A stretch of DNA of 64,000 bases from Trichomonas vaginalis G3 (taxonomy: Eukaryota > Parabasalia > Trichomonadida > Trichomonadidae), in contig NC_067205.1 in assembly GCF_026262505.1 (NCBI RefSeq), positions 3,534,001 to 3,598,000 of the forward strand, read 5' to 3'. The position numbers were made by a program, and so were the translations under genes. Each line of letters opens with the position of its first letter. Position 1 is the first letter of the stretch. The notes under the pieces are model-generated. The model ran no database searches. It saw only the letters and a program-made list of their open reading frames with translations, and was not told the DNA's origin. This document shows positions 17,389-24,573 of the stretch, piece after piece.

Positions 17389-18353
17389 AATTCAAAAACT
17401 TGGGTGCAATCAGTTCTGAACTTTCTTGAGGGAATTAAAGGGTGAGAGATTTATAGTCTATCTATATATCTCCCACCCTCTAATTCCCTCCCTGACAGCG
17501 GGAAATTTTGTCTGAATGTTAAACTATTCAGACAAAGTTTCCCACTGTTTGCGAAGGAATTGTTGGCTATGATGTACTGATTCATGATCAGTATATCATA
17601 GCCAACAATTCCTTATATAAAGTTCAAAAACTTGGGTGCAATCAGAACTGATTGCACCCAAGTTTTTGAACTTTCTTGAGGGAATAGAAGAGTAAGCGGT
17701 ATATATTATGAATATATACCTCTTACCCTTCCATTCCCTCTCTGACAGCGGAAAACTTTGTCTGAATGTTAAACTATTCAGACAAAGTTTCCCGCTGTCA
17801 GCAAAAGAATTGTTCCATCTGGTGCATAGAGTGTGAATCTATGCACCAAATGGAGCAAGTCCCTCGCGAAATTGCCAAAACTTGCGTCGCATTTCAAAGA
17901 TTGCGACCCAAATTTTGGCGATTTCTAGTAGAGATGGAGTATTTTGAGTTACTGACCTATATGCAGTGGCTCAAAGGGCTCCATCTCTACTTTGAAGCAA
18001 GGAAACTTTCCTCGAAATTTTGATAATTTGAAGAAAGTTTTCAAGCAATTAACAAAGGATTACTCGCTATGAGGTAAAAATTCTAGATTTTCACCTCATA
18101 GCGAGAGCTTCCCTTTCATTGCTTGAAAACTTTCCCCAGCTTCAAAATTGGGGAAAGGGCTGTAAAGTCGACTCCGATACCAGCAGGTACCAGAGTATTT
18201 AAAAGAGAAGCCCTCGTACGAGTTTCTATGAAGACCTTCTCATTCAAGAAGATCTTAATAGAAAATCGTACGAGGGCATTGGAAACTCGCGTCTGGTACA
18301 TGTTAGTACCAGAGTGTTTGAGATTTGAAGACTCTGGTACTAACATGTACCAG
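17361..18353. repeat. Tandem array of about 14 distinct hairpins
   Basis: Back-to-back inverted repeats, mostly 50-65 bp. They lie at about 17428-17490, 17495-17548, 17554-17614, 17619-17674, 17678-17740, 17742-17801, 17810-17858, 17868-17925, 17928-17990, 18002-18042, 18033-18134 (~100 bp), 18131-18156, 18210-18277 and 18293-18353. Each has long arms and a short loop, and neighbours are almost touching. A four-hairpin set (arm starts aaggaattgttggc, gttcaaaaacttgg, gagggaat, ctgacagcgg) appears nearly twice. Related array at 22117-22487. Confidence 0.9.
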
Positions 18354-18661
18354 AATTTATGATGAATTTAAGATGGACCATTATAAAATGGTAGCGGTTT
18401 GTTTCAAAAAAAATTAGATGAGATTTGCATAGATATAGATTATATGATTTATACATATGAAAATAATATATAAAAATATAATTTTGAGATAATTATGTAA
18501 ATAATATTTTAAATATTTGAATTTGAGGTATAATTTTATAGTAAAATATATTATAAAGAGTATTTATATAAATATTGTAAAATAATATAAGTAATAAAAA
18601 TTGAGACCCCCTCCCTGTTTTTGATGTTTTGTCACTTTTTCGGTAATTCTTATTGTTTCAA

Positions 18662-18742
18662 TTATTAGAATTAATTATTTATTGCTTAAGAATATTAGCT
18701 TCTTCATTTGTTGGAGGTTGTTCATAAGTTTCTTCAAGCATT
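18662..18742 (+). repeat. Direct repeat flanking element A, right copy
   Basis: Near-exact copy of 16624-16706 (one C/T change near the centre). After it the sequence becomes 'ttccatcaaaatttacg', unlike the left copy. Confidence 0.8.
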
Positions 18743-18768
18743 CCATCAAAATTTACGAGCAAATTTGT

Positions 18769-19089
18769 TCATTCATTTTGTAAAAGTTCTCTGTAAATGT
18801 GGAATGTTTTTAATAATGAGACATAAGGAACGGAAAGGTCCAAATCCAACCAAGGGTGTCGTTTAATAAATTTAATTATGGTTTCTCTTTTTGAGTCCAT
18901 AATATCTTTTTGTTCTTTGAGTTCGTCATCGAAATCAAATATAACACCGCCCCGTGTTTCCACTCTTGAAATCTGGCGCTTGGACAGCCTTGTTAAAAGA
19001 ATCTCTCTTTTATTTCCTAAAGCTTCTCTGAGGAATTCGGCGATATCTTCGTTCAATTCAATCTGGCATAGTGGATGTTGAACAGACAT
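18769..19089 (-). CDS. Hypothetical protein, 106 residues
   Basis: Not recognised. Mixed charged protein with 'EDIAEFLREALGNKREILLT', 'GGVIFDFDDELKEQ' and 'IKFIKRHPWLDLDL'. No membrane segment. It starts 218 bases from, and divergent to, the gene at 19392, so the two may share an upstream region. The 82-bp repeat lies just beyond its 3' end. It could be a host gene or the last part of another element. Base composition is similar to the neighbours. Confidence 0.4.
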   Translation of the reverse strand: MSVQHPLCQIELNEDIAEFLREALGNKREILLTRLSKRQISRVETRGGVIFDFDDELKEQKDIMDSKRETIIKFIKRHPWLDLDLSVPYVSLLKTFHIYRELLQNE

Positions 19090-19391
19090 TGTTTATGCAC
19101 CACAAAAACTCTTTATGTTTATGGGTGAAACAAGCGGTTTTTGTCCTTCAAAAACCTTTTTCGTAAACATCCGACCCAAACCGTTTATACCTCACTTATT
19201 CAATGTGTGTTCAGAAAAAGCAGAGGTTAAGACCAAAAATTTTATTGCAATTATAATATCGGAATCGCATTTATATCTAATATATTAAAGTTTGCCCCAA
19301 AACACGTTTGAGTTCCTTACACAAAAGTATATGTTCCTCACAAAAAGTATATGTTCCTCACAAAAAGTATTTGTTTTTCACAAAACGTTTG

Positions 19392-19859
19392 ATGTCGAAC
19401 GAAAGTACGTCTCTCCCACAATGGTCTGTTCCACCAGAACTCTTTAGAGAATTCCAAGAATTTATGGTGTTCAAACAATTACAACATGTAGCTTTACCAA
19501 TGAGACAAAAAGATTCAAAATTGGAAGAAGGACTTAATATATTACACAATGCTTACATAAGAGAGAAAAGAACCATTACCGGAAAAGATGAAGAATATGA
19601 CCCTCTCGAAGAATGTGAAATTAATTCTACAAGTTCCACAAAAACAAATGGAGAAGAAAAGGAAGGAAAAGAATACCTTACTAAAGAACAAAGACTTTAT
19701 GTTCTTGAATCTTTTTCATATGAAACACTTAAGCATATGAAGAATTGGAAAAATAAATCTCCAAAAGGAAAAGACAAACGCGAAGTTCTCAAGAATGCAG
19801 TTCTTTTGGTAAAAACAAAAACGCAACTCATTGATTTCATTCTTAGTTCTTTACCATAA
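19392..19859 (+). CDS. Hypothetical protein, about 155 residues
   Basis: Not recognised. Hydrophilic protein beginning 'MSNESTSLPQWSVPPELFRE', with Glu/Lys-rich middle ('TSSTKTNGEEKEGKEYLTKE') and basic C-terminal third ('KNWKNKSPKGKDKREVLKNA'). The frame is open from 19308, but that upstream part is made of tandem 'ctcacaaaaagtatatgtt' repeats. I therefore prefer the ATG at 19392. The end 'TKTQLIDFILSSLP' is followed by T-rich sequence. Host or element origin cannot be decided. Confidence 0.45.
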   Translation: MSNESTSLPQWSVPPELFREFQEFMVFKQLQHVALPMRQKDSKLEEGLNILHNAYIREKRTITGKDEEYDPLEECEINSTSSTKTNGEEKEGKEYLTKEQRLYVLESFSYETLKHMKNWKNKSPKGKDKREVLKNAVLLVKTKTQLIDFILSSLP

Positions 19860-19867
19860 GGAATAAA

Positions 19868-20125
19868 AATCCAAATTTAATTTTCTTGACTTTTGACAAA
19901 ATTTTTAAATTTTTTTTTAAAAATATTTTTTGACTTTTGACAAAATTTTAATTTTAAGTCTTTGGGTAAATGTTTCCATTGACTGACTGACTGAACTAAG
20001 CTATTCCATGAAACTTAATGGTTTAAATTAAATTTCCTGTCTTATGTTAAAAATTAAATTTTTCATTTTTTAATAAAAATATTTTTTAAATGTTTTCATT
20101 GACTGACTGACTGACTGACCAACAT
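19868..20125. repeat. AT-rich duplicated stretch with (gact)n runs
   Basis: 'cttttgacaaaattttaa'-type segments repeat at about 19888 and 19933. An 'attgactgactgactga' microsatellite occurs at about 19978 and 20098, each after 'aaatgtttt/cc'. No gene seen. Confidence 0.6.
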
Positions 20126-20483
20126 TTGAAACTAAAAGTATTTCTTTGTTATGACATTTACGCCGATTAATAGGACCTCTTTCATATTCTATTTTATTAT
20201 ATTTAAATTCGTAATTGTGAATTTCATTTAACCATTCCATAACACATTCTAAACCACTCTTGTCTGAAGTAAAATAAAAACAGTTATGTTTATTTAATAC
20301 ATCTAATGTTTCCAATGTATTTTTTAAATTCCAATCTGCTTGGTATTGAAAATCCCATGTATTATAAAATGGAGGGTCACAAATAAAGAATATATTTTCT
20401 TTGTTTTTATATTCTTCATATAAATCCCTCCAGTCTTTTCGTACAAATGTTATTCCTTCAATATATTTTGAAATGTCTGTAAT
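20070..20483 (-). pseudogene. DNA adenine methylase fragment (element B gene, copy 1)
   Basis: Minus-strand sequence for the C-terminal half of a D12-class (Dam-like) N6-adenine methylase, with the catalytic block 'DPPFYNTWDFQYQ' near 20350 and 'CFYFTSDKSGLE' after it. It is cut on its upstream side by the S transposon end at 20484 and on the other side by the (gact)n repeat. A related fuller copy lies at 33523-34322. A relic; no function expected. Confidence 0.75.
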
Positions 20484-21790
20484 GCATGAAAATTCGGTTC
20501 AATTCATTTTTGACACTTTACATATCGGATGTATTATCTAAGAATTATATTATAAAATAATAATTTTGTGTTTTATAAGTTTATTTGTATAAATTGATTC
20601 AAAAAAAATGGAAAGACAAGAAGTGGATCTGCCAAATGAAAATCAGATTTATATTACGGCATATCTTGAATATTCTATTGGCAAAAAGACAGCAGACCAA
20701 GTTGCAAAAGATTTGCACATAGGTAGAAAAAAATTATTATTAAAATGGCAAGAACTTGGTTTAAATCCAAAAAAGCTCGGAAGACCAGAAACTCCTCTTA
20801 GAACAGATTTGTTACCAACCATTCACGAAATAAAAGCTAAGTACAATCTAGGTTATAAAAAAGTTTTAGAGAGTTACATACATGATGACACAGTTTCATT
20901 TCACGATATGCTTAAATTATACGAAAAAGAGAATCTTTTCAAATTTCGGCGAGATCCAGAAAAAATTGATGAACATCCAAATCAGTATGTTTCCCAATAC
21001 GTAAATCAGCAATGGCATACTGATTTAAAAAGCTTCAAAGAAGAGACAAATGGTACCAAGCATACTTATCATTTAATTGCCTTTATCGATGACAGATCTC
21101 GTTTTTGTATTTATTACGAAATTCTTCCCGATAAAACAATGAAATCAACTTCAAAAGCTTTACAAAATGCTATCGACTCTATCAAAATTATTCCATACGA
21201 ACTTTTGACAGATAATGGATGCGAATTTACAGGAAAGGACTTCAAAAACGTTCTTCAAGTAAATGGCATTCAACACCATCGGACAGAACCTTACACACCA
21301 CAGTTAAATGGTAAAATAGAACGTTTTTGGCAAACAATCTTTTCGGCTCGCCCAGATTTTATCGAAATAAGAGAATTTTTACCTCACGCAATAGAAGAAT
21401 ACAACACAGTATGGGTTCATACAGCTCTTAAAGATCTTTTCGGTGGAAAACCTACTCCAAAATCAATTTGGGACCAGGGTCCTAAATGGACAAAGGACTT
21501 AAACCCAAATCCTGAGTTCGAAATACAGCCTCGTAACTAAAAATAAAGTAAAAATACGAATAAACATTTTATTATAATTTAAATAATTTTTTTATTCATA
21601 AAGTAATACGATATATAGCTAAGCTATGTAAGGATATTCTGATGCTGAGAGTTTAAGAACTTTAAATTACGTATAGAAAAAAATTCATTTAATATTTTGT
21701 AACATTTTTTAAATTGATAGATAGTTAGATTTTGTAGGGAAGGTAAGATTCTTTGTGGTAATAATGGTCGTTGAAATTAAAATGTGTTGT
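20484..21790 (+). mobile_element. IS481-like DNA transposon S, copy 1
   Basis: About 1.3 kb with one intact transposase gene, interrupting the methylase fragment. The left edge reads 'tgcatgaaaattcggttca', and the same 19 bases recur at about 21791 in direct orientation rather than inverted, so the true right end is unclear. An inverted partial copy follows at 22727-23727. Confidence 0.6.
20608..21540 (+). CDS. IS481/rve-type DDE transposase
   Basis: A 310-residue intact transposase. An N-terminal helix-turn-helix of the IS481/IS3 kind lies at about residues 15-50 ('KKTADQVAKDLHIGRKKLLL'). The catalytic core has 'QQWHTDLKSF' (D139), 'LLTDNGCEFTG' (D202) and 'LNGKIERFWQ' (E238), so D and E are 35 residues apart, as in rve integrases. 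Pro-rich C-terminus. IS481-like transposons in Trichomonas have been described in repeat collections (IS481EU), and this fits. The ATG at 20608 follows 'ttgattcaaaaaaa'. The only complete transposase frame of this family in the window. Inverted and noisy copies are nearby. Confidence 0.85.
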   Translation: MERQEVDLPNENQIYITAYLEYSIGKKTADQVAKDLHIGRKKLLLKWQELGLNPKKLGRPETPLRTDLLPTIHEIKAKYNLGYKKVLESYIHDDTVSFHDMLKLYEKENLFKFRRDPEKIDEHPNQYVSQYVNQQWHTDLKSFKEETNGTKHTYHLIAFIDDRSRFCIYYEILPDKTMKSTSKALQNAIDSIKIIPYELLTDNGCEFTGKDFKNVLQVNGIQHHRTEPYTPQLNGKIERFWQTIFSARPDFIEIREFLPHAIEEYNTVWVHTALKDLFGGKPTPKSIWDQGPKWTKDLNPNPEFEIQPRN

Positions 21791-22726
21791 GCATGAAAAT
21801 TCGGTTCACTTCACTTCTGACAAAAGTGACAAGTTTACATGGCAAAAATAGTTTACATGGCAAAAATATATAGGGTATTTTTTTTAAAAGTAGTTATCTT
21901 TATATATATAAATAAAACTTTTGATATATTTGAGTAAATGATTTAATAATTTATTTATTTATTTTTTTTAAATCAAATCATATAAATATATATATATATA
22001 TAATAGTGAAATAGAACAAGAGATAATTATTGATGATTAAATTGTAGACGAGGATAAAAGTTTAGATAAAATTAATAAAATTAGTGTGGAATCAGACAAA
22101 TTTCGGGTTGTTTGGGAAGGAATTGTTGCTATGATGTACTGATTCATGATCAGTACATCATAGCCAACAATTCCTTATACAAAGTTCAAAAACTTGGGTG
22201 CAATCAGTTCTGATTGCACCCAAGTTTTTTGAACTTTCTCGAGGAATGAAAGGGTAAGAGGTATACATTATGAATATATACCTCTTACCCTTCCATTCCC
22301 TCTCTGACAGCGGAAAACTTTGTCTGAATGTTAAACTATTCAGACAAAGTTTCCCGCTGTTTGCGAAGGAATTGTTGGCTATGATGTACTGATTCATGAT
22401 CAGTACATCATAGCCAACAATTCCTTATACAAAGTTCAAAAACTTGGGTGCAATCAGAACTGATTGCACCCAAGTTTTTGAACTTTCCATTAACAATTGT
22501 TCAATCACATTTATACAACCCAAATCTATACCAATCATACTCTTATTCATTCATCATATTTTAAAAACTTTTTTGCAATATGATGTTATTGCAACAAAAT
22601 TTTTTCTTTTCTACTTCCAATTAGCAGCTTAAAAACATTAGACACAATCACTGGCTCATATGCTCCTATTCTGAATCTAACACTATGCAAATTTATACAA
22701 TTTCTCCACAAATCTTACATTCATTT
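21791..22726. other. Spacer between the two inverted S copies
   Basis: About 0.94 kb without a convincing gene. It starts with a second 'tgcatgaaaattcggttca', then a duplicated 'gtttacatggcaaaaata', AT-rich sequence with a (ta)n run near 21990, the hairpin array (22117-22487), and 240 bp of plain AT-rich sequence. Reading frames here are short and overlap hairpins. Confidence 0.6.
22117..22487. repeat. Second hairpin array, six hairpins
   Basis: Order is H5-H6-H7-H8-H5-H6, using the same four hairpin types as 17554-17801 (arms aaggaattgttg, gttcaaaaacttgggtgca, gaggaat..gggtaagaggta, ctgacagcggaaaac). Each is about 55-62 bp and they abut. Confidence 0.9.
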
Positions 22727-23727
22727 TAATTTCAACGACCATTATTACCACAAAGAATCTTACCTTCCCCTACAAAATCTAACTATCTATCAATTTAAAA
22801 AATGTTACAAAAATATTAAATGAATTTTTTTTCTATACGTAATTTAAAGTTCTTAAACTCTCAGCATCAGAATATCCTTACATAGCTTAGCTATATATCG
22901 TATACTTTATGAATAAAAAAATTTTTAAATTATAATAAAATGTTTATTCGTATTTTTACTTTATTTTTAGTTACGAGGCTGTATTTCGAAACTCAGGATT
23001 TGGGTTTAAGTCCTTTGTCCATTTAGGACCCTGGTCCCAAATTGATTTTGGAGTAGTTTTCCACCGAAAAAGATCTTTAAGAGCTGTATGAACCCATACT
23101 GTGTTGTATTCTTCTATTGCGTGAGGTAAAAATTCTCTTATTTCGATAAAATCTGGGCGAGCCGAAAAGATTGTTTGCCAAAAACGTTCTATTTTACCAT
23201 TTAACTGTGGTGTGTAAGGTTCTGTCCGATGGTGTTGAATGCCATTTACTTGAAGAACGTTTTTGAAGTCCTTTCCTGTAAATTCGCATCCATTATCTGT
23301 CAAAAGTTCGTATGGAATAATTTTGATAGAGTCGATAGCATTTTGTAAAGCTTTTGAAGTTGATTTCATTGTTTTATCGGGAAGAATTTCGTAATAAATA
23401 CAAAAACGAGATCTGTCATCGATAAAGGCAATTAAATGATAAGTATGCTTGGTACCATTTGTCTCTTCTTTGAAGCTTTTTAAATCAGTATGCCATTGCT
23501 GATTTACGTATTGGGAAACATACTGATTTGGATGTTCATCAATTTTTTCTGGATCTCGCCGAAATTTGAAAAGATTCTCTTTTTCGTATAATTTAAGCAT
23601 ATCGTGAAATGAAACTGTGTCATCATGTATGTAACTCTCTAAAACTTTTTTATAACCTAGATTGTACTTAGCTTTTATTTCGTGAATGGTTGGTAACAAA
23701 TCTGTTCTAAGAGGAGTTTCTAGAAAT
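22727..23727 (-). mobile_element. IS481-like transposon S, copy 2 (inverted, 5'-truncated)
   Basis: Reverse complement of the 3' two thirds of S copy 1 (from within the gene through 'ggtcgttgaaatt'). Together the two copies form a large palindrome around the hairpin spacer. At 23727 the gene is joined to an element A end. Confidence 0.8.
22967..23727 (-). pseudogene. IS481-like transposase, truncated inverted copy
   Basis: Matches the intact transposase from about residue 61 ('ETPLRTDLLPTIHE') to the C-terminus, including all three catalytic positions. The N-terminal helix-turn-helix is missing because element A end sequence replaces it at 23727. A frameshift near codon 289 ('KDLFRWKTTPKS' in place of 'KDLFGGKPTPKS', then restored) and another near the end alter the C-terminus. 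Not expected to be active. About 99 percent identical by eye to copy 1, so the duplication is recent. Confidence 0.8.
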
Positions 23728-23895
23728 TACCGAAAAAGTGACAAAACATCAAAAACAGGGAGGAGGTCTCAATTTTTATTACTTATATTATTTTACAATA
23801 TTTATATAAATACTCTTTATAATTATTTTACTATAAAATTATACCTCAAATTCAAATATTTAAAATATTATTTACATAATTATCTCAAAATTATA

Positions 23896-23900
<5 letters not shown>
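23728..23900 (-). mobile_element. Element A right end, solo fragment
   Basis: Reverse complement of about 18430-18655, starting 'ttaccgaaaaagtgacaaaa' and ending in AT-rich sequence, where the poly(A) tract of element B begins. Confidence 0.75.
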
Positions 23901-23933
<33 letters not shown>

Positions 23934-24110
23934 TAGTGGGGCTTCCAGGCACTTCGTGCCTTCTAGCCCTGAGGATGAATGAGTATAATGAAGTTTTTTT
24001 TTCTTGGGGTGACCTTCCAGGCACTTCGTGCCTTCTAGCCCACATAAATGAAGTTTTTATTCGGAGGTCTTCCAGGAGCTTTTCACAAATTATATATGTT
24101 TTCATGTTTT
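23901..24110 (+). repeat. Element B left end with A31 tract
   Basis: A run of 31 A (23901-23931) then 'ggtagtggggcttccaggca', with an internal hairpin ggcacttcgtgcc, repeated once about 80 bp later. Ends near 'atgttttcatgttttgtca'. Inverted counterpart at 34330-34568. Confidence 0.7.
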
Positions 24111-24250
24111 GTCAACTTCTTCGTAAATGTTTGTCAAGACTTCTTCGTAAATGTTTTGTCAAGACTTCTTCGTAAATGTTTTGTCAAGACTTCTTCGTAA
24201 ATGTTTTGTCAAGACTTCTTCGTAAATGTTTTTGTCAAGACTTCTTCGTA
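24103..24250. repeat. About six tandem 25-bp iterons (element B)
   Basis: Units 'gtcaagacttcttcgtaaat' + 'gtttt', the reverse complement of the Mav1 iteron family (5308-5407). Three further degenerate units occur at 24327-24420. Confidence 0.82.
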
Positions 24251-24259
24251 AAATCAGAC

Positions 24260-24320
24260 AAAAATAATGTTTAGGGTAGAAGGTTAGATATAACCTCTTT
24301 TCTAACTCTTTTCTACCCTC
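24260..24320. repeat. Palindromic module, GGGTAGA type (element B)
   Basis: 'caaaaataatgtttagggta' then paired GGTTAG / CTAACC units and 'tctaccctc'. Same architecture as the Mav2 modules. Confidence 0.7.
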
Positions 24321-24438
24321 TTGAATTTGTCAAGATTTCTTCGTAAATGTTTGTCAAGACTTCTTCGTAAATGTTTTGTCAAGACTTCTTCATCGTAAAT
24401 GTTTTGTCATGATTTCATCGTAATGAGCGTAAATGACC

Positions 24439-24500
24439 CAAAAATATAAATTTAGGTGAAAGAGTGAGATGTCACCGTTTTCTCACCTGTTTCTCACCTC
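24439..24500. repeat. Palindromic module, GGTGA type (element B)
   Basis: 'caaaaatataaatttaggtg', GGTGA / TCACC units ending 'tttctcacctc'. Same architecture as Mav1 modules, so element B carries both arm types. Confidence 0.75.
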
Positions 24501-24573
24501 TTGAATTTCATGATTTCTTCGTAAATGCTTTGTCGAAACTTTTCATCGTAAATGTTTTTTAACTTCACTTAAA

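Larger units (their letters stand above)
16713..18651. mobile_element. Element A, small DNA transposon-like unit with hairpin array
   Basis: About 1.94 kb bounded by short inverted ends. The left reads 'aagaatttccgaaaaagtga' and the right is its complement, ending '..ttttcggtaattctt'. It holds one 189-residue frame, an array of hairpins (17361-18353) and about 300 bp of very AT-rich sequence. Partial copies of its right end lie at 23728-23900 and 31590-31758. No recognised transposase is present, so it may be non-autonomous. Family unknown. Confidence 0.5.

Noticed and set aside
17361-18353. CRISPR-like array
   Set aside because: Regular spacing is suggestive, but there is no constant repeat with variable spacers. 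The units are self-complementary and different from each other, and no cas genes are present in this eukaryotic setting.
18116-18362. Overlapping plus and minus frames of 76-79 residues at the end of the hairpin array
   Set aside because: Both arise because palindromic DNA reads open on both strands. No start context or homology.
20608-21540. Retroviral or LTR-element integrase
   Set aside because: The rve core is shared, but there is an IS481-type helix-turn-helix and no reverse transcriptase, gag or LTR nearby.
22158-22632. Small frames inside the S spacer
   Set aside because: They run over hairpin arms and repeat each other, so not genes.
23899-24175. Frames with poly-Phe or poly-Lys at the element B tip
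   Set aside because: Translation of the A31 homopolymer and inverted tip. Not coding.
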